A stretch of DNA of 34,187 bases from Branchiostoma floridae (taxonomy: Eukaryota; Chordata; Leptocardii; Amphioxiformes; Branchiostomatidae): NCBI RefSeq assembly GCF_000003815.2, contig NC_049989.1, forward strand, positions 175,859 through 210,045, written 5' to 3'. Made by a program: the position numbers and the translations under genes. This document shows, in pieces, positions 1 to 11,800 of the stretch. The notes under the pieces were generated by a model. That model was not told the DNA's origin and ran no database searches. It saw only the letters and a list, made by a program, of their open reading frames with translations. The number at the start of each line of letters is the position of its first letter. The stretch's first letter is position 1.

Positions 1-463
1 CTCTAGATGTAGCATGTGGCTAACACTGGAAATGTATTGAAAAAAATCACTTTGTCACTTTGTCAAAAAAATCACAAATATGTTTGGATATTAAGTCAAC
101 TCTGGTATCTTAAAGACTGTCAGAAGATTGAAATTACAGCAAGATTTTACCCCCTGTCCAGATCAGTCCAGCCCGGCAATGTGACTTATGTACATATTAC
201 ATAGTACAATTTGATCACAAGGGAAAAGAGGGTGTCTAATTTAACTTTCTTTTACTTTTTTTTTAGTGTAGGGCACCCTGACATAGCCTGTTTAGGGCAA
301 AACAACAAACCAGAGTTGACTTTAAAATGCCATAAAGTCCAGTCATGTCTACTACAGGTGCTGAGTATGTAGTCATATAATATGGTATAGATCAATTTCT
401 TCGATATCTGTAGATGCATGACAAATCTTATAGATTTGGTTATTTGTATGTTCATTCGCCTTT

Positions 464-562
464 TTGTAGGTTCTGCCGCAACCAGCCCAAAGCTGCCTAG
501 GCAGACCCATGTAATGCCTTGTCTCATCGTCAATAAAGTCAAAGTTAAAGTCAAAGTCAAGT
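464..562 (+). repeat. Short interspersed repeat with (AAAGTC)n tail
   Basis: The segment ends in AATAAAGTCAAAG followed by several imperfect AAAGTC units (531-562). The same tail motif recurs at 1329-1343 and 1696-1713, each after a short AT-rich lead containing GTGGATC. This looks like the 3' end of a SINE or LINE family with a short tandem tail. The family is not identified. Confidence 0.35.
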
Positions 563-571
563 CAGACATAC

Positions 572-3500
572 CTTCCAGTTTGCCAGATCATGATGAGTTT
601 GTCGTCCCCACCAGAAGCCAGGTAGCGTCCATCTGACGACCAGCGGACACAGTTCACACAGGCTGGGGTGGGGGAGGGGGGTGGTTAGACTTTGAAGGTA
701 GCAGAACACAGTTTTTGGCCTATTGGAATTTCTATACAGGGTGACTAGCTTTGACACTGTGAAATTATAGTAGGGTGCACTATAGGAATGCCTAAAATGG
801 ACAGTACAACCCACAAGATATTCGAAGAAGACAAAAATATTCTGTCGCCGTATCACCTTCTAAAAAGTTTTCACACCCTCTTTGAGACGCCAGTCTGCAG
901 GGATCAAATACCTGCAGCCGGCTCACCCTAAGAATGGCAGTGTGCAATGTGGCGCACCAACATACAAACTTGAAAACTTTCAAAATAATCATTCTGAGAA
1001 CTGAATTGCTCCATTTTTGTCTGTTATTTGAATTCTTCATGTCTTCTCAGATGACATCCATTTTATAGGGGTTGAAATCCGACCCGAGGCTATAATAATC
1101 TTCCAAGCCATGAACCAATATGAATGTTGTGGCGTATCTTTTGTAAAACATTACAGGGAATGTAGAAAAACAAAGGGACCAGTGATGTTGTCTATAATTT
1201 GCTCAATATCAAGTCTTACAGTCAGGCGACAGCATTTTTTACATTTCAATGAGAACGAGCCTTTCATGTTTTTTCTGCACTTGTGTAAGTTAACTCAGTT
1301 CCATTAAGCTACAAGTAAATGTGGATCCAAATAAAGTCAAAGATGCATTACATTTGCACACCTCAAAGGGATTGCCGCTAAATACCCTGATCACNNNNNN
1401 NNNNNNNNNNNNNNNNNNNNNNNNNNNNNNNNNNNNNNNNNNNNNNNNNNNNNNNNNNNNNNNNNNNNNNNNNNNNNNNNNNNNNNNNNNNNNNTAAGTA
1501 CTTGAGTTAGCGCTGATCGAGAAAATAAGGTCGTAAATTTGGATAGAGGTTTTCTGATGAAGCCTACATGTGTGCAGTACTGTAACTCCGTATCAGGACA
1601 TTTGGGCACCTGGACAGTTCGACCCCTAGCCAATCAGGACAATTTGGCACCAGGTCGAGGACAAGTAGTAGTAGTAGTAGTAGCTAAAAGTGGATCTGAA
1701 TAAAGTCAAAGTCAAAGCAATTGGTTTATTATTGACAACTTAACTTATGGTTTACTCAAGGATTACTTACAGTTAAGAATTAAGGCTGTGGTTAGGGTTA
1801 AATCACGGTTAGGTCCAAGTTGGAATTAAGGTTAGAACTAGCTGCCAATGAAACGTGCATCAAGAAACAGACGAAGGCCTGGTGCGGAATCATCCTGACC
1901 AGCTTGGAGGTAGCAGAACACAGTAACGTTACATGTACTAATGGGCGAACCCCGGGGTCTATGACGCGGGTACATAAAATAGTACGGATAAACTTGTTGA
2001 AGGAGAGGTAAAAAGCCTTATTTGAGGGGCAGCCAGATATAACCTGTGCTACGTGGTCACAGATGGTGTCAACTTTGAGACTGCATGGTTTGGATTGTGA
2101 AAGTTTTATATTTCGTGTATAAATGCGCCCCATTACGCAACTGCCTTTCTAGCGTGAGTCGGCTGCAGTTCTGTGACCTTCGCAGAGGGGCATTTCAAAG
2201 AGGGCGTGAGAAGACGATACGCCGACAGGATTTTTTTGTTTTTAATACTTTGTCGCTTGTACCTTCAACTCAAACATATCCGTTTTTGGTATTCCAAAAG
2301 TGCACCCTACTATATTTTTTAATGCATCGAAGCCGGTCACCTTGAGGCCCTTAACTATAGAAATCCCCATAGGCCGAAAACTGCGTTCTGCTACCTTGGA
2401 GCCAAACTACCTGAACTGCCTGCCTGACACCCATGCCTTAATTTGCTCATTAATTGACGTCACCACCAAAAGGTTTTAATGTACAGATCCCCTGAAGGAG
2501 CAAACTACTACCCAGATGGTACCCAGGCTAGGCTGTTTCACAGTTACTCACCCTGCCCTCCTGTGGCAAATCTGGACCCATCTGGGTGGATGTCGATGGA
2601 GAAGATGGGTTTACCTAAAACACACACACACAGATAACATAAACGTCACGGTCATGCATCAGTGAGCTTCAATCATAACATAAGTACATATTTGTCATTT
2701 GAATAAAAGAAAATCTTAAGATACAGGTTAGACAATCATATGCAACAACAACACCAAGCTGATCATACTGCACTATGTCTTTTATTCATCTTCGTCAAGC
2801 AGGTTATGTTTTCGGTAGCATTGAATTCTGTATCTGTATCTGTATCTACTAGTATATAGCCAGTATAACCGCCGTTCGGCGTAACACACCAGCTTCGCAG
2901 GCACGCGGCGCGGCAGCAGCTGGTTATATTACACCGAATGACTCGTTACCCCTAACTTTTGCACATCTATCTGCAAGCGTTCTTTAAAACTACCGAGAGA
3001 AGATGCCCCTACTGTACTTGGTGATAACAAGTTCCACTCTACGATAGTTCTGGGAAAGTACGAATTTTTGAACACATCAATCCTAGGTTGGTAACTCTGG
3101 TATTTGAAGGCATGACTGTTTCTTGTTCTTTTTGAGCTGGTATTAGATACTTATCCGTTGGTACGTCCACCAGTTTATTGGTCATTTTGTACATCATGGA
3201 AAGTCTGGACATTTTCATTTGTCGTTCATGTATGGACGGTTGTAGAAGACGAGCACTGTGTACAAGAATTCATGTTTGGATTTTTTAGTCGCATTGATAA
3301 GCAGCGCAAAGACCCCATCTGGTGGTGTTTACGGTGGGGAAAAAGTCCTCGCCGACGCATTCTGTTCTCTTGAAAATCTGCAAATTTCGTCAATATTGGG
3401 GGAAATATTACTACATTACACAGATATTAGAGCAATGATACTTATAGTGTGCAATCACATGTAGTAACGTAGATCGTTCAAATTTCCACACTGAAGGGCA

Positions 3501-6141
3501 ATATACTTAACACCGACATAACATGACGGGGGAAATGTCCACATAGACGGGGAAAAGGTATGACGAGGAATATGCATAACGGGGAATTGTCCTGACACTG
3601 TAGAAGACCAGTATAACTCGAGAAGATTCATTGTTTGCTATGCAAAAACCGCAAGTATACCGAAGTCACGGGTTCCGCACTGGCCGCCCAGTGCGGAATA
3701 CGTGGAGAAAATGGCGTCGGCACTCGGGGCCCAGTGCGGAAGAAACTTCCGCACAGGAATTCCAGTGCGGAACGGCTTTGTTCGAGTGCTGAAGACCCGT
3801 CAGCACTGGAATTCCAGAGCTACACCTTGTCTCGGCACTCATTTTCCAGTGCCGAACTCCGCCCAGCACTCGGTTTCTAGTGCCGAACTCCGCTAAGCAC
3901 TCGGTTTCTAGTGCTGATCTCCGCTCAGCACTCGGTTTCTAGTGCGGAAGGGTGGTTCAAATGTCGTTCAGCACTGGTTACCCAGTGCGGAGGTCATTGA
4001 GCACTGGATAACAGAGTGCCGATCTACCTAAGTCACGGGTTCCGCACTGGGATTTCTAGTGCTCGGTGACTTTTCGGCACTAGAGGCCGAGTGCTACTAT
4101 CATTTTAAGACCGTCAGCACTGGGTTTCCAGTGCTCGCGTCCAAATCGTTACTCAAAAACATAGTTGACATGCAGCAGCGCCTACTCACCTTCGGACGGT
4201 CACTTGTAAACTCAGTATTTTAAATCAATTTTGGCTTAGTCTTGTCTCTGTCGGAACTCAAACAGCATGTGTGTATCATACGCTACATCCTACATGTATA
4301 TAGTGTTATGTATATGATGACCTCATGTCAACAGTGTGTCAGCTTCGTTCCCTTTTTCTAAATTTCACGAAGATAAAATGCTAATACAATACATTAACGT
4401 TACAGCTCCCTTTGTCGTGTTTGAGTTGCAGACTACTTTCAATCAATCGTTCGCATGCATCATTGCGTGGTGGATACAGACAGTTTAGACAGTTCTACTT
4501 TGGTCACGAAAGAGGGAACGGGTTTTCTGCGCGTGAAGAATTTGCGCGTGCGCGTGAAAAATCTGCGCGTGAAAAAACAAAGTTCCTGAAATATGTCAGA
4601 AAATGTGCAGCAAGGAATTCTAAGGCATAAAAATGTGAACCTATGATATGATTTACCATCTGTTACCTAAATTTTTGGTTTGAAAAAAACCGATTTTTAG
4701 ATCCCTTGGGAATAGGTTAATTTGCATATTTTGAAAATTTAAAAATCAAGTAAATTGGACAGAAATACATGGAAAGATTACACATATGATGTTTTATATT
4801 GTATAATGTAACAATTTGAGGCTTTTCTAAATTCTAGAAGCTAAATTTCATCTTTTTTGAAGCAGATTGTTTCACGCGCAAATTTCAAACTTTTTTGCGC
4901 GTAAAAACTTAACATTGAAAAATCACTTGAAAAGCACTCAGATTGAGATTTTGTACTCTAGAATGCAGCAATATGATACTTGATTCCATTTTGCGCCATC
5001 TTGTTTGAGCTTTTAAGTATAAAACTGCAAAAACTTTTTGAATCCCTTGGGAATCAGCTTATTTGCATATTTTCACGCGCAGATTTTTCACGCGCAAGTT
5101 TTCACGCGCAACTTTTTCACGCGCACAAAACCCCATCCCACGAAAGAAATTAATGTCTAAATAAGAAAGATAATTGATATGTACTGTTCTTTGAAAACCC
5201 GACACGGATATTTCCTCCCATACGCAGCTTTCTCAGGCTCAAGGTGAACGTTTTGTTACACTTCTTTTATATATGTGTACCACCTTTAACTGCCCGGAAC
5301 TGTAAATAACGTAACGGAGGCTGGCTGTCAGCACTCAGTTTCAAGTGCGGAATATTTGTCGTCACTGGTTTTCCTGTGCGGAATATTTGTCGTCACTCGT
5401 TTTCTAGAGCGGAATGTTTGTCGTCACTCGTTTTCTAGTGCGGAATATTTGTCGTCACTCGTTTTCTAGTGCGGAAGGTAGTCTCAGCACTCGGTTTCTA
5501 GTGGTGAATCGGGGTTTTCAGTGCTGAAGTCGACTCACCACTGGACACCTAGTGCGGACGTAACTTCGGCACTAGACTTCTAGTGCGGAAGGCCCCTTCC
5601 GCACTAGACACCGAGTGCTGAGAGAGGAACCCGTGACTTCGGTAGTTTTGCGTTTGCTATTTTGTATATGGGTACTAGATCTTGATGAGACCTCAATATG
5701 ATTAGATTTGGGATCTCCTAGCAGTACAGCTGTGGAGCTTCGGTTTTTTTATATCTCGACATAAACTGTAAACAAATGGGGAGGGGGGCATTATTATTAT
5801 TGTTTGAAAAACGGTATTTTCCCTTCGAATTCCCATCATGGCGATGCTTATAATATAACGTTAACTTTTCAACATTCCATGTATAGTCTTCATACATGCT
5901 ACTCTAGTCGACATGGTTAACAACGACGTTTTGGAAAGTATTGAAACACACAGTATTGGAAGAAAATGTGTAACAAAAAATCAACACGTGAAACCGGCCA
6001 CGTTATTTTTGCCGACACCCTCCACGTTTTTCTGCCGTTATATTTTCCAGGGCATCTACTAAATGAGTTGTGCAACACGGAATGACTTTTGAGTACGGAC
6101 TTACCATCGTGAGTTACCCAGCTTGGCTTTAACAATTTCAT
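572..6141 (-). CDS. HIRA: HIRA histone chaperone, first coding exons (partial)
   Basis: HIRA deposits histone H3.3 independently of replication, as a nuclear complex with UBN1 and CABIN1 in vertebrates. Three minus-strand coding exons are visible: 6141-6105 (MKLLKPSWVTHDG, the conserved HIRA start), 2614-2552 (GKPIFSIDIHPDG to FATGGQG, first WD40 blade) and 662-572 (CVNCVRWSSDGRYLASGGDD then KLIMIW, next blade). All have GT donors and AG acceptors. The 6141 exon ends one base into a codon and the 2614 exon supplies the other two. The exon that should lie between FATGGQG and ACVNC (QDSGKVVIW in vertebrates) is not seen; the N gap at 1395-1494 is the likeliest place. Start: ATG at 6141; the frame stays open to a TTG six bases upstream, but the family starts at MKLL. 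The rest of the seven-blade propeller and the C-terminus lie beyond the left edge. Intron 1 is about 3.5 kb and full of repeats. Identification is firm from family similarity. Confidence 0.93.
694..1000 (+). repeat. Interspersed repeat copy A (inverted partner at 2085-2400)
   Basis: This segment of HIRA intron matches the reverse complement of 2085-2400 over about 300 bp. Shared landmarks in order are GGTAGCAGAAC, TTTCTATA, ATAGTAGGGTGCAC, the CGCCGTATC/GCGTATCGTCTTC region, CCCTCTTTGA and a GCAGCCG motif. Divergence is considerable, so these are old copies. No coding potential is convincing. Confidence 0.6.
1395..1494. other. Assembly gap (100 N)
   Basis: Exactly 100 N, the conventional placeholder for a gap of unknown size. 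It lies in HIRA intronic sequence and may hide the exon following the first WD40 half-blade. The flanking 1001-2084 sequence shows no recognisable gene, only repeat tails, a short (GTA)n run near 1664-1683 and AT-rich DNA. Confidence 0.95.
2085..2400 (-). repeat. Interspersed repeat copy B, inverted relative to 694-1000
   Basis: This is the opposite-orientation partner of the repeat at 694-1000. Both may be independent insertions of one family, or the ends of one larger disrupted element that encloses the N gap at 1395-1494. Confidence 0.6.
2829..3240 (-). mobile_element. CR1/L2-like LINE, 5'-truncated 3' end
   Basis: Read on the minus strand, the segment encodes the C-terminus of a non-LTR reverse transcriptase ORF2. 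KLVDVPTDKYLIPA is followed, after a frameshift, by SHAFKYQSYQPRIDVF and then NSYFPRTIVEWN and VGASSLGSFKERL, the usual ending of CR1/L2-type ORF2 (FFPRTIxxWNxLP). The 3' end is a (GATACA)n tail at 2829-2850; such short tandem tails are typical of this clade. The element sits in HIRA intron 1, is 5'-truncated and is decayed by the frameshift near 3150. The exact 5' breakpoint is uncertain. A second, more decayed copy of the same 3' end lies at 13128-13345. Confidence 0.75.
3660..5642. mobile_element. Non-autonomous TIR element with hairpin arrays at both ends
   Basis: The ends are inverted repeats: CCGAAGTCACGGGTTCC at 3660-3676 and its complement at 5626-5642, flanked on both sides by TA (3658-3659, 5643-5644), a plausible 2-bp target duplication. 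Each end carries an array of small palindromes of the form GCACT-N8-AGTGC, usually followed by GGA or CGA and about 10-25 bp of spacer. I count about 13 on the left (3675-4140) and about 9 on the right (5330-5625). A partial internal copy of the TIR occurs at 4030-4046. The middle contains a second inverted pair built from GCGCGTGAAA units. No transposase reading frame is present. It is inserted in HIRA intron 1. Confidence 0.8.
4518..5145. repeat. Nested inverted repeat of GCGCGTGAAA units
   Basis: At 4527-4576 there are four copies of GCGCGTGAA-type units preceded by ACGAAAGAGGGAACGGGTTTT-like sequence. At 5072-5145 the complement appears: repeated TTTTCACGCGCA, then CAAAACCCCATCCCACGAAAG. 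Between them is AT-rich DNA with a direct repeat of ATCCCTTGGGAAT followed by TTTGCATATTTT (4699-4731 and 5040-5071). This looks like a separate element nested in the larger 3660-5642 element. Confidence 0.6.
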
Positions 6142-6186
6142 TCTCAACGTCAGTCAGTGAAACTTTTGGTCCTGTCGTGCAGAATT

Positions 6187-6221
6187 TCAAACGTCGGCCA
6201 TTTTTGTTTAGGCCGCCATTG
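6187..6221 (-). promoter_or_regulatory. YY1-like sites upstream of HIRA
   Basis: Read on the minus strand, two ATGGC cores occur about 50-80 bp upstream of the HIRA ATG: CAATGGCGGCC (6211-6221) and AAAAATGGCCGACG (6192-6205). They resemble the YY1 consensus AANATGGCSGC, common near start sites of housekeeping genes. No TATA box is seen. The function is inferred from motif and position only. Confidence 0.4.
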
Positions 6222-6447
6222 CATAGTCATTAGACAGCGACACCTATCGGCTGCTAACCAAAGTGCACCCAAAGTTTAAAAGGGGAGACACTGGGAAATG
6301 CACTTTCCTATGATATACATGCATGGTTAAGACGTGCAAAAACAATCACTTCAAAGCCCATTACATCCGCACATGTACAACCAATTAAACGTGGCATATG
6401 ATCCGTTATTTTTTTCACATTCAATTAACTAGAGTTCGGCGACCTCA

Positions 6448-7500
6448 TACCTCCATGAAAATTTAGAGCTTTTGTAAATTTCATGCTATTGAATAACGCA
6501 TTAACATAATCTATGCATGGTGTTGTTAATCATTGACTAACGTACACATGTCACAATTATAAAATTTCCATTATTAATCATGAAGTGGTTTTGCAATTTT
6601 TACATAAATTATGCAAATATGTTCCTCATTACCATATTTGGTATCTGCTTATATTCCACCTATCATAATTAACATGTGTTACATGTATTTAGGTCCAATT
6701 ATTGGAAACAATGGAACAATACAATTTCCTCATTAATTATGCAAATCAAGTCCTCATTTGCATAACATGTATATCATTATGAACATCTTTGCCTAAGCTA
6801 CCTGCCTGCCTAAAATGCAAGCAATCCGTCGTTCTTTTCTGCAGTTATCCTCTTTGGAGTGTCTTGACAAAAACACCACTGCAGTTCCACAATTAAATGT
6901 TAGGGGGCTGAAACTTGCCCCACTTGTTTATGGCACTAAAAGCTATCTACCAGCTATCTATCTAAACGTCAAGACCATAGCCTGTCTGGAACAAGAGATA
7001 CATTGAAAAAACTGCTATGATAGAACATTTTCATTAATTATGCAAATGTACTCATATTTTGCATAATTAGTACCTTATCTTGTAAAACATTGTCTAAGGT
7101 ACCTACATACCAAAAATGATGAAAATCCGTTGTTCCCTTCTTGAGTTATCCTCTTCAGAAGTTTTTGACAAAAATGCCCCTGCTATCCCAAAACCAGACG
7201 CTAGGGGGCCCAAACTTATGTCATTTCTTCCTGAGCACAAGAGCTATCTAACACTCAAAAATCGTAACCATAGCATGTTCAGAACACCGAAATAGCAAAA
7301 CCGGAAGTTGCGCTGCAGTACCAAGGTGAGCCGCTAGGGGGCCCAAAATCTAATCATTTCTAGCTTTTGTCACACACTACCAACAAACCAGTATGAAACC
7401 AATCCACCCAACCGTTCATGAGTTATTTTGTTACACACACAGACACACAGACAGACAAACGCAGGGAAAAATATAACCTCCATGACATTTCATGGAGGTA
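6448..7500 (+). mobile_element. ~1.05 kb TIR element, copy 1
   Basis: The ends TACCTCCATGAAA (6448-6460) and TTTCATGGAGGTA (7488-7500) are inverted. A near-identical copy, including about 20 bp upstream of the TIR, lies at 11757-12812. Internally there are diverged tandem modules, each with an ATCCGT(C/T)GTTC start, GTTATCCTCTT, TTGACAAAAA and GCTAGGGGGC or TTAGGGGGCTG (6815-6990, 7115-7290, 7320-7420). The 3' part has a CA-rich microsatellite. Several ATTAATTATGCAAAT...TTTGCATAA inverted motifs are present. There is no transposase ORF. It lies between HIRA and the nucleotidyltransferase-TPR gene. Confidence 0.8.
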
Positions 7501-8833
7501 ACAACGTTACCCTTCAAGCAGGGGTTAGGCTCCAGTTGGTTTGACAGGCAACCGACCTGAATAGCCGAAGAAGGCGACAAGCGTCCAGCCCCTAACGTTA
7601 TAATTATAAAGAAGCGCAATTATACGACGAAGGTTCTTATTGCCATGATTTCTACGAAAAAATCAAGTCATTCTTTCAAATTACCTAGATTGCAAGTATC
7701 AAAGTTCTTTCCCTCCTACTTTACTCATTCATCATACAAATCATGTCAAATGCTACAAAATCTATATCTGATAAAATGCACCTTTTCCCAACTTACGTGT
7801 TGTACTAGGAACTAATATTCTTGTTGCATTAATTATGCAAATTAATAATTATTTGCATGATTAATATCTGTGTTCTACTGGAACCAAGTTACATATGTAA
7901 TGGATATAAAGTGTCTGTCATTGAATAAAATTGAAATGTTTTCATGCAATTCAAAGGGTTCTGTTCATACTTAACATACATTTCGTGTTTGTGTTGATTA
8001 ATGTTATCTACTGTACTCATAGAAATAATTACAAGCTATCAATCTCTTCTTGTCCTGTTTCAAAGTCTTAAATACAATGCCCCTGCAGCTGCATGATCAT
8101 GCTCAAAGGACATCTGGTATTTGCATAACCAATATTCAAGCGGCTTTATATATCAGAAAAACATATTTTGTTGCAACCAATGCAAGTTAATAGCATCTTC
8201 TGATTTATCAGGTGCATGGTCCTCACCCTCTTTCCATTGATGTTACCTCGACCAGAATACTAAGTAAACATGAATAATCATTCATGGGCCGGATGAGGCC
8301 ATGTATTGTATAAACCATGTCTATCGGTGTTCCTCTTTCACGTCACCCCCATCCACCAATTCCAGCGAGAACTTGTAGGACCTATAAAGCACGCCATTCT
8401 GTATTAACCTTATTGTGGGGAGGAGCTACCAATGGAAACCCAGCGATAAACTCCTCGTAAGTAACTTGTAAGATTAATTATAACGTTACATAGAAATAAA
8501 AACAATATTGATACTTGAAGAGCAAAGTTTAAAATTATATGTTTTAGAAATCTAGATACACAATATTACCCAAATACAAGGGAAGTACTAAGTACTCTTG
8601 CAGGCAATATAGACAAACAAAATTGTACATTCAACATTAGTAAGCATTACTCTACCCCGACGAGACCCACCCGAAACACATACTGCTTATTGTATACTAC
8701 AAAGAAATGACGCGCTCCCGGAAGTGAAAACAATCCCACAGAAATGGGCTGTCCAGAACTAATGGCGTCTGTCACCCATACGTACAACTTATTTTATCTG
8801 TTACATTACAAGTAACGTTGTCAAGTGTACAAC
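7501..8833. other. Intergenic stretch, no gene seen
   Basis: AT-rich DNA between the TIR element and the first coding exon of the nucleotidyltransferase-TPR gene. One further ATTAATTATGCAAAT/ATTTGCATGATTAAT inverted motif occurs at 7838-7863. The last ~150 bp are probably 5' UTR or promoter of the gene starting at 8834. No TATA box stands out. Confidence 0.4.
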
Positions 8834-11800
8834 ATGTTGAGGGTATGCGAGAAACTTCGCAATGAGGACACTAAGAACAAGAGACTCGGGTTAGTGCTTA
8901 CCGGTAAAAACTACCTCCGTGCCCTGTCGGACGCCATGGCGAACATGGACAGGTTGATGGAAGTGGAGTTGCTCAAAACTCTGGGAGACGTGAATTTGGA
9001 AAAGGGCAAGCTTGAGAAACACCAAGGAATGTTTTACAGGGCAATAATGCTGTACACAACTGCGCTGCTCCGGTGCGAGGACGCGGAGATCGGAGAAAGT
9101 CTCAATTATCGTAAGTTGTATGCAAAGACGCTGCGACTACGTGCAGCCAAAAAGGTTCATGGGCCCTATACTAGTAACGACAAGAAAACGGATTCATTTG
9201 CAAAGATGGTAGTTAAGTTCTTACACCTGGACCAAAAGGTGGATGTCAGTCACAACAGGGATTATGTTTTGACCGAATACACTAAGTTAATGATAGAAGG
9301 TATCGTAAACAAGGACAATATGCTAGAGACGGAAGCAACAAAAAGTCTTGGTGACGTGTACCTGAAAAGAGGAACAGAAACTGGCGACACAACATTCCTA
9401 ACCAAGGCCACTGCTCTGTACAATACTGCACTGGCGCGGTGTGAGTGGGTACATGGAACAGTGGTACTCAATCACCGCTTACTGCACACGGCAAAAATCA
9501 GAGAAGACATGCGAAGGACCACATATAAGGTACGTTTTCGTGAAGCGGATACTATAATTATTACAGTATTTGTTTATTTCAGGCACCATGGCCCATACAC
9601 AAATACGACATGTACGTCTACAAACAATGATGTACTTGAGGTTTAAAAAGTATGGCAATAAAAATGCATTGCCATGGCGATGTTGTTATGGTTTATATGT
9701 ATTTAATTGTACATTTGGTGNNNNNNNNNNNNNNNNNNNNNNNNNNNNNNNNNNNNNNNNNNNNNNNNNNNNNNNNNNNNNNNNNNNNNNNNNNNNNNNN
9801 NNNNNNNNNNNNNNNNNNNNCGCCAAATGATTCTTTTACAACTGCTGTATCTATGCTGTTTGTCATCAATCATGCAAATAAGGTTATAATTTGCATAAAT
9901 TATATAACGTGATCATCTCTTCCACCGAACAACAGACGTTGTAACCCCGAAAACTTAGGAGCACCAGAAAAGGCCTATAACTCTTGAGGCCTATAACTCT
10001 TGAACGACGTAACGTAGGGCCACCAAATTTTCAGGACATGATATCGACATAATATCTGACAAGTATTTGACGTTTGACGTTACGTTGACGTAAGATGACG
10101 TAATTATGACGTCATCAATCTGATTATATTGGCCGGACCCATGAAAAAGGTATTCTCAGAAAACTTCTATTTAAACTACAAAAATGTAACACAAAGTGCA
10201 GATAACAGAATGATAATGTTTATTACTACTTGTATTGCCAATAGCAACATCTATGACGTCAAAATGATGTCATAAAATGACGTCATGCACATCTAAGATA
10301 CGAGTTAGGCTCCGCCATATTATATCCACCACCTTCAATTTTTTTTTGCAACAAATAATCACAAAAGGTAATGGAAATAGACTAAATTCATTCATTTAGA
10401 TGGTTTATGATGAAAAAATACCAGGTAGTTACAAATTTGAAGGGATAATTAGCTTGTTATTCTTGATCTGGCCATACGGTCCGCCATCTTAGATTTTGGG
10501 CCGATGACGTCATCAAATTAGCATAATGTATGCATATATAATTATGAAAGATATGCTAAATAATATAAGATTTTATTTATGTAACAAAATAGCAGTAATA
10601 TAGCAAATAAATGTGAAAAATACGTTGTTAGAAGCAAAAATAGTGATTTTTTGCAAAACTGCCTGTCAACAAACGGTTACCATGGCAACAAGAAAAAATG
10701 GAAAATTTGTCAAACTTCGTAAAATTGTTGCCAACAATATTTTATGAAAACTCACTAAATTTGGTGGCTTTAGCGTAAGGCGTTCTGACGTTATAGGACA
10801 TCAAAGTTGGCTTAGGCCTCAAAAGCCCCCCCCCCCCCGTCTGAATAGGGTTAAATATCCTTTCCACTAGGACGGCGCTCTCGCTGCGCTCTCTCTGCGA
10901 TCTAAAATTTGACAGATCACTCAACGACTTGTATAGAAAAGAAGCGGATCTTTTTACACCTTGTGTATATTGTTGTCTTATCAGTCACACATTTACGTTT
11001 TGTATTATATACGCAGCGTGAAAGCGAAGGTTACACATATCCTATTTAGTTCGCAGTGAGAGCGAAGCGCAATCGCCGTCTAGTGGAAAGGGGGTCTTAG
11101 AAAATGCACTATACAAGACTTTCCTCACTCCACAAAGGTGTAAAAATGGGTACCTGACTTTTGGGTTGGGGAGGTAAAAGGCAGTGAAAGGCTTCGCCTT
11201 CCAATACCTAAGAGGCCTTACGGCCTCAAAAAGGTGTACGGGACTACCTTTACCTTTTAATGTTCATTGAAGCAATATTTTCCACCAGACCCAGGGTCTG
11301 GTGGAATATATTGCTTCAATGATCATTAAAACATCATCAAAACTAGGTATGCTGGTCATCTACGTTGAATGTAACAATTTATTTTTATTATTTATTAGCA
11401 ATAAAGAAACAAACACCTTATGCTCACATAACAAGATTCTTTCTATTCCGTTTATAAACTGAAGGGTCTAAGGCACAGACGACGGCAAAAACGCAACATG
11501 TCATGCAACGGACGTAACAAGTCAGCAACCACTGGCTTCATCGGCGACGCCAAGTGTCAACAGTTCATGTACGCACAGCAGTTATAATATCTATATTGGT
11601 AGTGAAAGACTAGTTTTGTGTTAACCAAACTATTTGAAAGGATGAGTACTCATATATGATTTGGGGGACAAGTAACGTAGTCCATGAAACTAACTTCTTT
11701 CGAACATCAGATGAGGATGTAAATTCTATAAAAGAAACTAGAGTTCGGCGACCTCATACCTCCATGAAAATTTAGAGCTTTCGTAAATTTCATGCAATTG

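Noticed and set aside
2829-2850. GATACA run as a simple microsatellite
   Set aside because: It abuts a LINE ORF2 C-terminus and recurs next to the same LINE segment at 13128, so it is the LINE tail rather than an independent microsatellite.
8825-8833. Upstream start for the nucleotidyltransferase-TPR gene
   Set aside because: The codon at 8825 is GTG, not a normal eukaryotic start; the first ATG is 8834 and an in-frame TAA lies at 8813.
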